NCBI GenBank assembly: GCA_014218235.1
Contig: CM024766.1
Span: 51,115,359-51,179,358 of the forward strand
Direction of reading: 5' to 3'
Source: Colocasia esculenta
Taxonomy: Eukaryota > Streptophyta > Magnoliopsida > Alismatales > Araceae
Length of the DNA: 64,000 nt
Shown here: positions 42,929 to 53,821 of the stretch, one piece after another
How the letters are laid out: each line of letters begins with the position of its first letter
How positions within the stretch are numbered: the first letter of the stretch is position 1
The notes under the pieces: generated by a model
Seen by the model: only the letters and a program-made list of their open reading frames with translations
Told to the model about the DNA's origin: nothing
Database searches by the model: none
Translations under genes and position numbers: made by a program

Positions 42929-42965
42929 ACACTCCGGAAACTCTGTGACTTAAAGTTTCTCCTGG

Positions 42966-43055
42966 ACACGTGGCTGCTTGGATTTAGGGGATTTGACCTA
43001 GGGTTCCGTGCCCATGCACCCCAAGGCACTTTATGGACATATGGGGCTATAAATA
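42966..43055 (+). promoter_or_regulatory. LTR promoter of element B: ABRE/G-box and TATA box
   Basis: ACACGTGGC at 42966-42974, a G-box of the ABRE type, lies 82 bp upstream of TATAAATA at 43048-43055. In the 3' LTR the same positions are ACACATGGC (49199, mutated) and TATAAATA (49281). Consensus-based; no expression evidence. Confidence 0.6.
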
Positions 43056-43551
43056 CCCATGTTCCTTGTACCCCAAAGGCAAGAGAGCCCATACACTTCC
43101 TGAAGAACCTTTTTGGCGGCTGAAAGGGGCTTTCCAGATCTGTCCATCTCCAGAAGCTACAAGCCATCCTTTCAAGAGGAAGTACAAGGGAATCAAGGGG
43201 AATCACTGGAGAGAAGCTTGCTGTGCAAGGCAAGGGAGCAGATCCAACTGAAGAGGCTCAGGAGAAGAAGGATTTCTGGCATTTCAGATGCCATCAAAGC
43301 AGAGCATCGCCAATTGAGGAGAATCTCCATCGATTTCCATCAAGCCTCCTCAATTGAGTCTCTTCAAGGCCTCTTCATCGAAGAACACTCTTTCTACATC
43401 CATTTCCCTCATCTCAGAGTTTGTTCTTCCTTATTTCGTCTGTGATATTTGTGCATGAAGTTCTGCACAAATTTCTGTGTACGAATCTGTCTTGAATCAG
43501 ATCATTGCTAGAGGATCTGATCTCTTTTGTGTTTGATCTAGCTTTTGTACT

Positions 43552-43845
43552 ATGAGCCGTCGAGCTCTGGGTTGTGAGTCATCATACTCACTGTGTGGTT
43601 TGAGCCGTCGTGCTCAATTTGGAGTCGTCGTACTCCGGTTGTTGTTTTGAGCCGTCGTGCTCAGTTTGGAGTCGTCGTGCTCCACGTGTTTCTTGGGTCG
43701 TCGTGCTCAAGGGTGTTTGGAGTCGTCGTTCTCCAGGTGTTTCTTGAGTCGTCGTGCTCAAGGGTGTTTGGAGTCGTTGTGCTCCTATGTGAGTTGTAGT
43801 CAAGGTTTTGAGTAGTGTGGCCTCACTGTGTGAGGGGTGGACGTA
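43552..43845 (+). ncRNA. Hairpin array in the LTR leader of element B (copy at 49785-50025)
   Basis: About ten short inverted repeats in a row: TGAGC-CGTCGA-GCTC, TGAGT-CATCAT-ACTCA, TGAGC-CGTCGT-GCTCA, GGAGT-CGTCGT-ACTCC and so on, with stems of 4-5 bp, CGTCGT-like loops and 3-20 nt spacers. It is followed by a TCAAGGTTTTGA hairpin and CTCAC-TGT-GTGAG. It lies about 500 nt downstream of the TATA box, hence in the RNA leader. Confidence 0.7.
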
Positions 43846-44133
43846 GGAGTCACTGGAGGTGATTTACGAACCACCTAAAAATCCTCTGTGCAATAGTTTG
43901 AATTGTGGTTTGTCTTCGTATCTCGCTAGATGCATGCATAGGGATTTCGTTCACACTACTAATTGATTTGCTCACACACACTAATCACTCCTCAGATCAG
44001 TAAATTGTTTGGATGAGTTGATCTCTGATTCGAAGTAATTTTTAATTGCTTAAGCTTCCGCGTTAATTAGTGTTAGATCTATTCAACCCCCCCTTCTAGA
44101 TCTGATTCATCCACCCATCCGATCCCCAACAAT

Positions 44134-44148
44134 TGGTATCAGAGAGGG
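44134..44148 (+). other. Primer binding site of element B, with a second degenerate copy at 44266
   Basis: TGGTATCAGAGAGGG starts two bases after the LTR. A similar TGGTATTAGAGCAGG occurs at about 44267, 133 bp downstream, possibly a duplicated site. Confidence 0.75.
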
Positions 44149-44365
44149 TTAATGTTTGTTACTGATCTGATTTGATTGCTTCTGTTTGATCTCTATGTTA
44201 ATTGCTTTAACTGTTTGTTTGATCTTTCACTGTCTCTGTGTGCTTAATCGCTCTGATTCCTACCTTTGGTATTAGAGCAGGTTAACAACTCTAATTGTTA
44301 GATCTAATTCCTTGTTACATTGATTCTCTGTGATTAGATCTAATAGTCTTTTGAGTTTTGGTATA

Positions 44366-46000
44366 ATGGAAAATTGCCTTAATCTACATGAATTTCCTGT
44401 TATAATGTCAGAGAAATCCCCAAGCTTATTTTCATTGGATTTCTCAAAGGACTCACAAAGACAAAGAGCAAAAGAAACTCACAAGCACTCAATGGCAAAG
44501 AAGAGCTTCAATGAATCCAGAAAATCAACAATTCAAAAGACTTCGGCTCTAACAGCACATTCCATGAGATCAGAGCATTCTTCATCCTCTTCAGAACACA
44601 AGAGTTCAAATAAGTCTACAAGGTCAGGTAAATCAATTCCAGACCCATTTATGTATTCTAATTCTGATTCTGATGCAGATGAAGACATGTCTTATGTTGA
44701 ATTGATTGAATTCTGTAAGAAGTTACAAAATCTTAATGCAAAGTTGAACACTAAGAATAAAGATTTGAAAAATACTTTAAAATATTGCCATAAAGAAATT
44801 GAAAATTTAACAAAGACACTTGAATTGCACCAGAACAACGATAAAGATCTTTCAGAAGAAAATGAGAATTTGAAAAATGAAGTTGAAAAATTAAATTCTG
44901 AAAAAGAGAATTTGGAAGATGAAGTCCAAATCTGTGAAAAGAAACTGAATGGATTGAAAGAAAACCATGAGCTATTGAAATCAAAAGTCATTGATCTGGA
45001 AAATGAAAAAGAAGAATTGATTGATCTCAATAACAATTTCAAATTTGATAATGATCAATTAAACAAACAAATTTCTAATATGGCTCATGATCATCAAATA
45101 AGTGAAAGATGCAAACAACTTGTTGAAGAAAATCATCATTTAAAAAGGAAGATTGAATGCTTGTACCATGACAAACCATTGGACAATGAATGTAGCAATT
45201 TGAGTAATAAAATTGCCGATTTAGAAAAACAAATTGCTCAATTTGAAAATGAAAAGAACAAGATGAAAAATGGTTTGGATGTCATGCTAAATAAACTTCA
45301 AATTTCAGAAAAAGAAGTTGTTGCATTAAAAGCTGAAAAACAGAAGCTTGGATATGAATTGAAAAAAACTAAAAACACAAGTCTTGCTTCTGTGAGAGAT
45401 AAGAAAATTGGAAATAAAACAAAAGTAACATTTGTTAAAGCTGCTGTAAACAAGAACTCTGCTAATTCTAATGGAAAACTTGTGAAAGTTCTTGTTCAAA
45501 AACAGACAGGGAAAAAGAAGAATGCTACTGTCAAGAAGAGTCATCTACTTCCTCCATCAGTCCAAAAAGCTCCAAGGCAAATTCCAAATTCACATCATAC
45601 CAAGAGCTACAAAGAGGTACATTCTTCTCCTCATGGTAAGCCTCCTCACATGAAAAGGAGATTTCAGAAAATACATACATGCCAAGGTAAGTACCAGGTA
45701 AGAAATACTCTCATTTGCTTTAAATGCAATGAACCTGGTCATCTTGCCAAACATTGCTGGAATAGAAATCAAAATCTCAATAAACATGCCAAATCAGTCC
45801 AATGCTTTCATTGTCATAAAATTGGTCATATTTCTAGGGACTGTTGGTACAAAAATGATTTTGTTGTGCATGTTCAGAAATTCCATGTGTATAGGCATAG
45901 AAATGTTGCACAAAATCATTTTGTTTCTGCTCATATTAAAAATCCAAAAAATAGAAACCTTCATGAAAACATAGATGCATTGATCAAGGCAAAAAGATAA
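44366..46000 (+). CDS. Gag-like protein of element B (about 544 aa from the first ATG)
   Basis: The first ATG is 44366 (MENCLNLHEF), with another at 44408. After a Ser/Lys-rich start comes a long coiled coil (roughly residues 110-350, heptads of Leu/Ile/Asn/Glu/Lys), a basic linker, and two CCHC zinc knuckles: CFKCNEPGHLAKHC and CFHCHKIGHISRDC. The usual Gag N-terminal DUF4219/UBN2 part, seen in element A, is absent. The remaining protein could still bind RNA and oligomerise. The frame is intact to 46000. Confidence 0.8.
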   Translation: MENCLNLHEFPVIMSEKSPSLFSLDFSKDSQRQRAKETHKHSMAKKSFNESRKSTIQKTSALTAHSMRSEHSSSSSEHKSSNKSTRSGKSIPDPFMYSNSDSDADEDMSYVELIEFCKKLQNLNAKLNTKNKDLKNTLKYCHKEIENLTKTLELHQNNDKDLSEENENLKNEVEKLNSEKENLEDEVQICEKKLNGLKENHELLKSKVIDLENEKEELIDLNNNFKFDNDQLNKQISNMAHDHQISERCKQLVEENHHLKRKIECLYHDKPLDNECSNLSNKIADLEKQIAQFENEKNKMKNGLDVMLNKLQISEKEVVALKAEKQKLGYELKKTKNTSLASVRDKKIGNKTKVTFVKAAVNKNSANSNGKLVKVLVQKQTGKKKNATVKKSHLLPPSVQKAPRQIPNSHHTKSYKEVHSSPHGKPPHMKRRFQKIHTCQGKYQVRNTLICFKCNEPGHLAKHCWNRNQNLNKHAKSVQCFHCHKIGHISRDCWYKNDFVVHVQKFHVYRHRNVAQNHFVSAHIKNPKNRNLHENIDALIKAKR

Positions 46001-46466
46001 TCTGGAACTAATTCTTCTCATAGTTCTATCAATGAAAGAAATGGATCTATACAAAAATTAAAAGCATTTTGGATTCAGAAATCTTTGTTGCAATCTAATA
46101 TTGATTTCATTGCAGGACCCAAACAAGTGTGGGTCCCAAAACCAGCTTGATCAGCAAGCTGAGAAGTTTTGCAGCCATACATTGTAAATGGATTCAAGAT
46201 ATTGGTTGTGCAAGACTAGAAATGATTGGAGAACACAGGTAAAATCTTTGAGAAAGAAATGAAGACTGTTCAGGTAAAATTTCTTTATCATTTCAAACTT
46301 GAATTGCTTGAATTGAAATGAATGTTTAATTTTTATCTGATCAATGAGAAATGTGTTTCAATGCTACTCCCAACAATGAACTTTATGTCATAACAATTGG
46401 AATCATGCTTGTGTTATCATGCTTGCTTAACTATGACCATGATTCTGTGTGCATGCCAACTGATTT

Positions 46467-47288
46467 GACTTTTTGGTATATCAAATGATGACATGTGTAA
46501 AAACAAGTTATGCTTGTTTGTAAACTATCATTATGCGTGAGTAAAATACTCCGCCAAGTACCAAAAGTCATGTTATGCTTAAAGCTAATGGTGTGCATAA
46601 TCATGTGTGAATTGCTTGCTAGCTTTTTCATTCCATGCACATATTAAGGGGGAGTAAATTTGAAAAAGTGCAAAAATATTTTCAATAAATGCAATGAATT
46701 TCATGCTAAAAATAAAGTGTAAATGACCCTTTGTGCAGTGACTATGTGGCATATCAAATGGTGAAATGTGAAAGGACAAGTTAGGCTTGTCTGGAAACTA
46801 TCATCATGCGTGAGAAAAATTCTCCACCAAGTATCAATAGTCTTTTCTGCATAAAGGTCATCAAGCAAAATGAAAATCTCAAAAAACTTTATTTTGAGTC
46901 TTTGCAAAATTCTTCTCCTTCAATAAATTGCCTGTTGAAATATGCTTGATCATGTTCATACTCTTTCTGTGCAAATTGCTTGAAATGAACATATCTGAAT
47001 TGCTTAAATGATCATCTCATATCATGCATATCTTATGGGGGAGTGAATTCGCAAGAATCTTTGAGTGAAATGCTAGAGAAATTTGCTGGAAAAATATTCT
47101 GTCATATCTGATTCATCATCAACTCCCATTCAGTTTGTTGACAAATATTCTTGCTCATAAATTCCTCACTCTCACATTGCATTAGTATTCTTGGTATATC
47201 AAATAGTGATTTGAAGAAAGGCAAGTTAAGCTTGTCTGGACACTTTCACTATGCGTGAGTATATGTCTCCGCCAAGTATCAAGATTCC
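46467..47288 (+). ncRNA. Triplicated structured RNA domain in element B
   Basis: Three related segments of about 100 nt at 46467-46569, 46740-46842 and 47186-47288. Each has a closing stem (copy 1: GACTTTTTGGTA with TACCAAAAGTC), an inner hairpin (AAACAAG-TTATG-CTTGTTT at 46501-46519) and a second hairpin (GCG-T-GAGTA-AAA-TACTC-CGC at 46535-46554). In copy 2 the closing stem is GACTAT/ATAGTC and the inner stems GACAAG/CTTGTC and GAGAA/TTCTC. In copy 3 the stems are TCTTGGTA/TATCAAGA and GGCAAG/CTTGTC. Changes in one arm are matched in the other. Each copy is followed by a GGGGGAG tract. Role unknown. Confidence 0.75.
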
Positions 47289-47299
47289 TTTATGCAATT

Positions 47300-48487
47300 G
47301 TTGAGGGGGAGTATTTGTTGAGGGGGAGTTATTGTCTATTCTTCACTAATTTCTCTTGACAATTGTTGTCTATCTTGAACCCCAAAATCATCAGAATTTT
47401 TGAGTCCTTGTGCTATTTTCTTATGAGAGAATCAAGACATTGAAACTAAACTCATTGTGCATTTAGTTTAATTTCAAAGATTCAGTATCATTTCAAGGTT
47501 AAGCAATCATAATACTGAATATTTTTAAAATAATTTGCAAAACACTATTATAGGCACATGAGTGGCTTTAATATTTCACATGTGTATGTTTAAGCTTTAT
47601 TTTTACCACATGTTAAGAATAATCTTTCTAAATTCATAGTCATGACTTCTCTGGTCAAAGCAAACATATTCCTGTAAAATATCAAAAGAAAAATGATCAA
47701 TCTGAAAAGATATAAACAGAGCAATGCAAATGCTTAAACCACTGAGTAACCGGGCCATTTCACTTAACAAGTGATTTGTTTCGCGTCAAAAAGTGTAAAT
47801 CAAATTTTCAACTCTGTATAAGATAATGAAAGTTAAACCACTGAGTAATTAGGAGGTCTTGCATCTGATCAATGTGATCTCTTGCACTAAAAAGTGAGAT
47901 TTAACTAATTTATTCTTGTATTCTTTCCCAGTTAAAATTGAAAGAAAATCAAAAAGACCGAATAGAAAAGCTTAAGACCTTAATTAAGTTCATGTCTACT
48001 GAGTTTAGACCTATTATTTTACATTGTGTTAAACTTAAAGCTCCTAACATCCTTGTTAAATATTTCTGCTCATTCATATAGGTCACTTTTCTTCACATTT
48101 GCATCGTTATTTTAACTACATTCAGCTCATTATAATTTGCTATTCTTTGTGTTGAGTGTGTCTTTGTGATTAAACTTTGTTGCACAATAACAAAAAACAT
48201 TATTTTTTCTCTCATTTGACAATATCACTTTGCCTCACTTATTTTGATCATTTTTGAACCTTCATTTCCCACTTTTTATCTTTTGGTCTCCGACCATCAT
48301 TGTGTCTCTCTCTTGTCTATCTTTTTGATGCTGTCAAAAAGGGGGAGAAAGTTCTTTGGGGGGAGAAAGTAAAAGTTTCTAAGGGGAGAATGTTCTTTAT
48401 GGGGAGAAAGTTCAAAGGATGCATATGGTCAAGGGGAGTTATTGCAGTCAAGGGAGATATGTTTTGTCATCATCAAAAAGGGGAGAT
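47300..48487 (+). other. 3' untranslated region and polypurine tracts of element B
   Basis: GGGGGAG tracts at about 47305, 47325, 48341 and 48355, GGGGAG variants up to about 48480, and the final AAAAAGGGGAGAT abutting the 3' LTR. In between are two CCACTGAGTAA phrases (47742, 47833), each followed by a small CACT/AGTG inverted repeat. No protein. Confidence 0.65.
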
Positions 48488-50313
48488 TGTTGGGTTGAGT
48501 GTGTTTTAGAACTTTCTAAAGTTGTATTTTAATGATATCCAATGAACATCACTCATACCTTGATTTTGATGATGACATACTGTGATCTTAATGATGACAT
48601 ACTGTGATATTGATGATGACATATCATGATGTTAATGATGAGATATTATGATCTTAATGAAGACATGTTGTGATTTTAATAATGACATATTGTGATTTTG
48701 ATGATGACATGTTGTGATTTTGATGGTGATATGTTGAACATGTTATACATTTTATACATATCACAATAATACTTAAACAACATGTTTTTGATGTTTAATA
48801 TCTCATATTTTAATTATAATATCTTGTACTAATGGTTTATGGGTTAAATTTTCAGGTTCACACATTTTTGTCTTGGTAGTGTCGACACTAGATCAAAGCA
48901 GGTCGACACTAGTCCTAGATTCCAGAAGACCCAGTTGCCAGACTGGGATAGCAGGTCGACACTAGATCAAAGCAGGTCGACACTAGTCCCAGATTCCAGA
49001 AGGGCAGGTCGACACTAGATCAAGCAGGTTGACACTAGTCCCAGATTCCAGAAGGGCAGGTCGACACTAGCTCAGGGCAGGTCGACACTAGACCCAGTTT
49101 CCAGCAGACCAGTTTTGCAGAAATGGGACAGCAGGTCGACACTAGATCCGGGCAGGTCGACACACTCCGGAAACTCTGTGACTTAAAGTTTCTCCTGGAC
49201 ACATGGCTGCTTGGATTTAGGGGATTTGACCTAGGGTTCCGTGCCCATGCACCCCAAGGCACTTTATGGACATATGGGGCTATAAATACCCATGTTCCTT
49301 ATACCCCAAAGGCAAGAGAGCCCATACACTTCCTGAAGAACCTTTTTGGCGGCTGAAAGGGGCTTTCCAGATCTGTCCATCTCCAGAAGCTACAAGCCAT
49401 CCTTTCAAGAGGAAGTACAAGGGAATCAAGGGGAATCCCTGGAGAGAAGCTTGCTGTGTAAGGCAAGGGAGCAGATCCAACTGAAGAGGCTCAGGAGAAG
49501 AAGGATTTCTGACATTTCAGATGCCATCAAAGCAGAGCATCGCCAATTGAGGAGAATCTCCATCGATTTCCATCAAGCCTCCTCAATTGAAGTCTCTGCA
49601 AGGCCTCTTCATCGAAGAACACTCTTTCTACATCCATTTCCCTCATCTCAGAGTTTGTTCTTCCTTATTTCGTCTGTGATATTTGTGTATGAAGTTCTGC
49701 ACAAATTTCTGTGTACGAATCTTTCTTGAATTAGATCATTGCTAGAGGATCTGATCTCTTTTGTGTTTGATCTAGCTTTTGTACTGTGAGCCGTCGAGCT
49801 CTGGGTTGTGAGTCGTCGTACTCACTGTGTGGTTTGAGCCGTCGTGCTCAATTTGGAGTCGTCGTACTTCGGTTGTTGTTTTGAGCCGTCGTACTCAGTT
49901 TGGAGTCGTCGTGCTCCAGGTGTTTCTTGAGTCATCGTGCTCAAGGGTGTTTGGAGTCGTCGTGCTCCTGTGTGAGTTGTACTCAAGGTTTTGAGTAGTG
50001 TGGCCTCACTGTGTGAGGGGTGGACGTAGGAGTCACTGGAGGTGATTTCCTAACCACCTAAAAATCCTCTGTGCAATGGTTTGAATTGTGGTTTGTCTTT
50101 GTATCTCGCTAGATGCATGCATAGGGATTTTGTTCACACTACTAATTGATTTGCTCACACACACTAATCACTCCTCAGATCAGTAAATTGTTTGGATGAA
50201 TTGATCTCTGATTCGAAGTAATTTTTAATTGCTTAAGCTTCCGCGTTAATTAGTGTTAGATCTATTCAACCCCCCTTCTAGATCTGATCCATCCACCCAT
50301 CCGATCCCCAACA
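48488..50313 (+). repeat. 3' LTR of element B
   Basis: 1826 bp, the same module order as the 5' LTR, ending at CCCCAACA followed by the target copy GACTT. One extra GTCGAC unit, and the G-box changed to CACATG. Confidence 0.95.
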
Positions 50314-50522
50314 GACTTGACTCCAAACTAGAATCTAGACCACTATGAACAAGACTATGTACAAAACTATGTACATGGGAAGTGCTCCTAGAGGGGCGAG
50401 AGTGGGAGTTCAGGCTGGAAAGTGTCTGCCCCTGGCCGAGCAGAAGAGGCTCCAAAGAGGAAGGGTCCTCGACAGAGACTCGCATTCCCACCTTTCAAAA
50501 TTGGCATTTTTTTTTTTGAGAG

Positions 50523-51032
50523 TCAAGGCTTAAAACCATGAGTTGCTGACTCAAGGTTGCCCTGACTGGCTAGGTGAGGAATGGGGAAAGGACAGGCGGA
50601 GAAAGAAGGGGACGGAGAAAGACAGTCGGGTGTCGAGCACACCTCAGTAGGGGGAGATTGTGAAAGAGATGAAGGGGATGGAGGTGATGAGTAGGGAGAT
50701 GGAGAGTCAGAATGAAAGAGCGAAATAAGGCCGAAGTCCTCACAGACTTCTTCAAATTCGGCAGCTTCCTCTTCTTCCTTTTCGCTCTCGGGGTCGGACA
50801 ACTCCTCTATCATGGGTTCCCGAGTTCCTGGTTGGAGGGGTCCCTGAATGAAGTGCTCCTTCAGGGTCCAGGTAAGAGGTTGATAGGGTATGAATGGATC
50901 CGGGTGAATGGGGTCTAGATGAAAGCCTAAACCCACCCTATCTAACAACCTTCTTGTTTGGACACTATCGACAGGACCTTGCTCATTCCTACCCAACCCT
51001 CGGCCATGAATATAGACGATCTTGGCCATCAC
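50523..51032 (-). pseudogene. Gypsy linker ORF with G-patch-like motif
   Basis: A 169-codon frame downstream of protease on the reverse strand. Its start has GRGLGRNEQGPV and DRVGLGFHLDP, glycine spacing reminiscent of the G-patch-like region found between protease and RT in some Tat/Athila elements. The rest is acidic (Glu-rich around residues 95-110) and then Ser/Pro-rich. It is cut off from RT by element B. Function unknown; the domain call is tentative. Confidence 0.5.
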
Positions 51033-51047
51033 TTCCCAGCCTTTCCC

Positions 51048-51704
51048 TTAGGGAGATGGGATTTGCTCAAATTGATCCTCTGAAAGGGGAGGTTGGTTGA
51101 GATCAAAGGGCAAAGGGAAATCAAAGATAGACATGACATGCTTCTTCCCTTTGCCCGGAATAAAAAGGTGCGACATCTGCTCCGAAGTGATAGAATTGAG
51201 GGTTTCCAAGGTAGGAATGCTCTTGATTTTGATAACCCGCCCATTGAATGGAAATTTGAAACATTGGTGGGCGGTGGAAGGGACCCCTAGAGTTTGTTCT
51301 AGCCAGGGCCGAGCAAGGATGGCCTTGTAGGCTGGATCGACATCGAGGACTAAAAACTCGGAAGACATGGTGACGGGTCCGATCTCGAGTTGAAGAGCAA
51401 TTTTACCTTTGGCAATCCTTTTAGAGTTGTCGTAGGCAGCAATAGTGGAGCAGATTTTCTTCAGATTATCCTCCCCCAAACCCAATTGCTTGAGGGTCTT
51501 CATCGGACACACATTAATGGAAGCCCCGGTGTCAATGAGAGTGGAGTCTACCGACACCCCATTGAGGGTAACGGTGAGGCAAAGGGGAAGAGAACGACAC
51601 TCGGGGGCAGCAAGGTCCTTGTCTGAGGAAGAAATCGAGGGTCCTTGAGTGAGGCAGAGGATGGCATTGGTTACCCCACTAAGAGGAAGGTCATCGTTGA
51701 CCAT
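51048..51704 (-). pseudogene. Gypsy aspartic protease
   Basis: A 218-codon frame with the retropepsin active-site loop LIDTGASINVCP, then the flap region and LEIGPVTMSSEFLVLDVDPAY and ILARPWLEQ, the typical Tat-type protease layout. It would cleave the Gag-Pol precursor. It follows gag directly in another frame. The core appears intact, but the element as a whole is dead. Confidence 0.85.
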
Positions 51705-52000
51705 GATTTTCTGGAGGAATTAGAGGAGGGTGGACTGATGGGACGACAATCTCCGAATCAATTCCAAAATGGACACCCTCACGGGAGTCTTATCCAAGTG
51801 TTGCAGAATATCATATTCGGTACCGGCAGGTGGCGGGGGCCATTGTCCTCCTCATCTTGAGTTGGCCGTGGAGGCGGAGGAATAATCCGATTCCGGAGTG
51901 TGACATGAACGTCCTCCTGAGACCTAGGAAGGATGAGTTGGAGAGGTTTGCTGTCATGGGTGGCCGACTCATAGGAATGATAAACCTCTTGACGAGCAGG

Positions 52001-53821
52001 TCAGATAAGAACCAAGGGCTGCTCTTCTAAAATGGCATCTACGGTGGTGGAGGGATCCTGGGACTCTACGGAGGGACATGGGTACCACTCCTCAAAACCT
52101 TCTACTCCCCATCGTTGTTCTCTTCTCATGACCCGGGGTTCGGAATGTGTCATGGTATTGACGTTTTTCTGGGACTTAGAGGAAGAGGGATTATAGTTGC
52201 TTTGGTGGTTGTGGAGAGGGTTTTGCACAATACCAAGGTCCCTCTTGGTATGCCTAGACTTGGCTATGGCTACCTTGACATCCTCCCAATTTATCCTACC
52301 TTGGTCGTTCATGTCATACACCCATTCACGGAAGGTAAAGCAATTATGGAGTTCATGACCATAAGCCCTATGATAAGGATAGTACTTTGAGGTATCGGCC
52401 CTCGGATTGACGCTTTCCTTTTGCGGGGGAAGTCGGATAGCGTCACAAGACATAAGGGTGAAGAATACGTCCTCAAGAGTTTCAGGGAGGGCAGGATAAT
52501 GAGGCCTTCTGGGTCCAGGACGAGTGTAGCCGGAAAGAGGAGGAACAACGAAATAAGGCTTGGAGGGGTGTGACGGGAATTGATGAGGATTGGAGGGCTT
52601 GTTAGGAGGCCTCAATGGCTGGCTGCAAGCGCTGACAGACTCATTGACGGTCACCCCCTTGGTGGTAGGTGCCGTGGGAGCCTTGCGTCCCTTGGGCTTC
52701 CCTTCAAAGAAAGGTGGGAGGGAGGAGTCCTTAATCTGATTTTGGACCACCCTAGCTCGGTTGTAGAGGTGTGCAAAGGAGGGGAACTCACTAAGCATCA
52801 GGATGGATTGGAGCAAATGGGTGGTATTGGTAACGATCATGGTTATAGCTTGGGACTTCGGGATGGGAAGGTCGGCCCTCGAAGCCATGGATCTCCAACG
52901 GTTGGAAAAAGTGACAAAGTCTTCGTCCAGCTTCATCTTTTCTGCCACCAAGTCGGGGAGTGTGGGGACTTGGGTGGCCATGTAAGAGAAATGAGAGATG
53001 AAGCGTTCAGAGACTATATCAAAATTAATAAGATCCGATGCGGGTAAGGCGGTGAACCATCTCAAAGCCTCCCCTTCTAACGATTGTTGGAAGAGGTGGA
53101 CTAAGAGGACCTGATCGTACAGCCACCGGTGGGAATCCATGGTGAAGTCGGCGAGGTGGAATTGGGGGTCGGTGGTCCTGTCATACTTGTGGTATTTCGG
53201 GGCCTTGAAACCCGGAGGAAAATAGGCATTGGGGAGCTTGCAATAGTTCTGGAGAGAGTGAGGCTTGGAGAGGGACAGAGACTCAACCAAGAGTCTCCTA
53301 ATGAGGCCCTCCATCTCGGACCGGGAGATGGATTTGGATTGAGCAGGGGGGGTGGGCTGAACATTAGGTGGATAGACGAACAGAGGGGTTGGAGTGGGAG
53401 TAGGTAGAGGAGTAGGAGGAGGAATAGGAGTGGAGATAGGGATAGGGGAGATAGGAACCCGGGAAGGGGTAACGGACCTAGGAGCGGGCCTAGATGAAGA
53501 AGTATGGAAAGGAGTAGGGGATAGAGAGGAAGGAGAGGCCGCTGCCCAGACGGTATGTTTAGAAAGCATTGAAATGATGTCCTCGGGCGAATAGCGGGAG
53601 AGGAGTTTGGAGAATTCGGGGTCTTCTTGAACTTCTTGGGCATAGGTGGGGTTAACCCTCAAACTCACACTCTCCTCATTATCAGCTTGAGAGGAGAACT
53701 GAACAGACTCTTCAGGCTGAACATTAGTGTTAACCATACCGACAAACTCATCATGAATATTATCATCATACTCAAATGCCAGATTGTTAGACATGTTGAT
53801 AGAGTTCAACCAAGAGTCCAT
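52001..53821 (-). pseudogene. Gypsy Gag (606-codon open frame)
   Basis: ATG at 53821. The N-terminus is acidic, then Pro/Ser/Thr-rich low complexity (residues about 95-165), then the retrotransposon gag domain (VHLFQQSLEGEALRWFTALP and FDIVSERFISHF), a basic Pro-rich part and a knuckle-like YYPYHRAYGHELHNC. In relatives the first position is Cys (C-x2-H-GH-C), so one zinc ligand is probably lost. Gag forms the particle shell. The frame is open throughout, unlike the integrase. Confidence 0.85.

Larger units (their letters stand above)
42328..44131 (+). repeat. 5' LTR of element B
   Basis: In order: a GATGATGACAT tandem region, the GTCGAC array (42718-42928), a G-box/ABRE (42966), a TATA box (43048), about 500 bp of leader, a hairpin array (43552-43845) and the terminal CCCCCCCTTCTAGATCTGAT segment. 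Confidence 0.95.
42328..50313 (+). mobile_element. Gag-only Sirevirus-like LTR retrotransposon B
   Basis: LTRs 42328-44131 (1804 bp) and 48488-50313 (1826 bp), TGTTGGGTTGAG...CCCCAACA, flanked by GACTT (42323-42327, 50314-50318). The interior has an initiator-Met PBS, one gag-like ORF, about 2.4 kb of non-coding DNA with a triplicated RNA structure, and several GGGGGAG tracts. There is no protease, integrase or RT, so it is non-autonomous. It shares LTR architecture with the LTR at 57602. It was inserted into the reverse-strand Gypsy element. Confidence 0.9.
38665..53821 (-). mobile_element. Tat-lineage Gypsy retrotransposon, reverse strand, split by element B
   Basis: On the reverse strand gag (53821) is followed by protease, a G-patch-like linker ORF, RT, RNase H, a second archaeal-type RNase H and integrase (to 38665). 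RT before integrase gives Ty3/Gypsy; the extra RNase H marks the Tat lineage (Ogre/Retand group). Element B (42328-50313, TSD GACTT) lies between the linker ORF and RT. Neither LTR nor the PBS of the Gypsy copy was located. Nonsense codons and a frameshift in pol show it is not functional. Confidence 0.85.

Noticed and set aside
42718..43845. CRISPR-like array of short repeats and spacers
   Set aside because: Repeats are short palindromes with irregular larger spacing, lie inside both LTRs of a retroelement and no cas genes exist; the sequence is plant DNA.
46467..46569. MicroRNA precursor
   Set aside because: The fold is multi-branched with short stems of 6-11 bp rather than one long hairpin, and it occurs three times in a retroelement.
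50245..50320. Second target duplication for element B
   Set aside because: Only GACTT matches precisely at the TG...CA ends; longer similarity to 42300-42330 comes from GACT-rich flanking Gypsy sequence.
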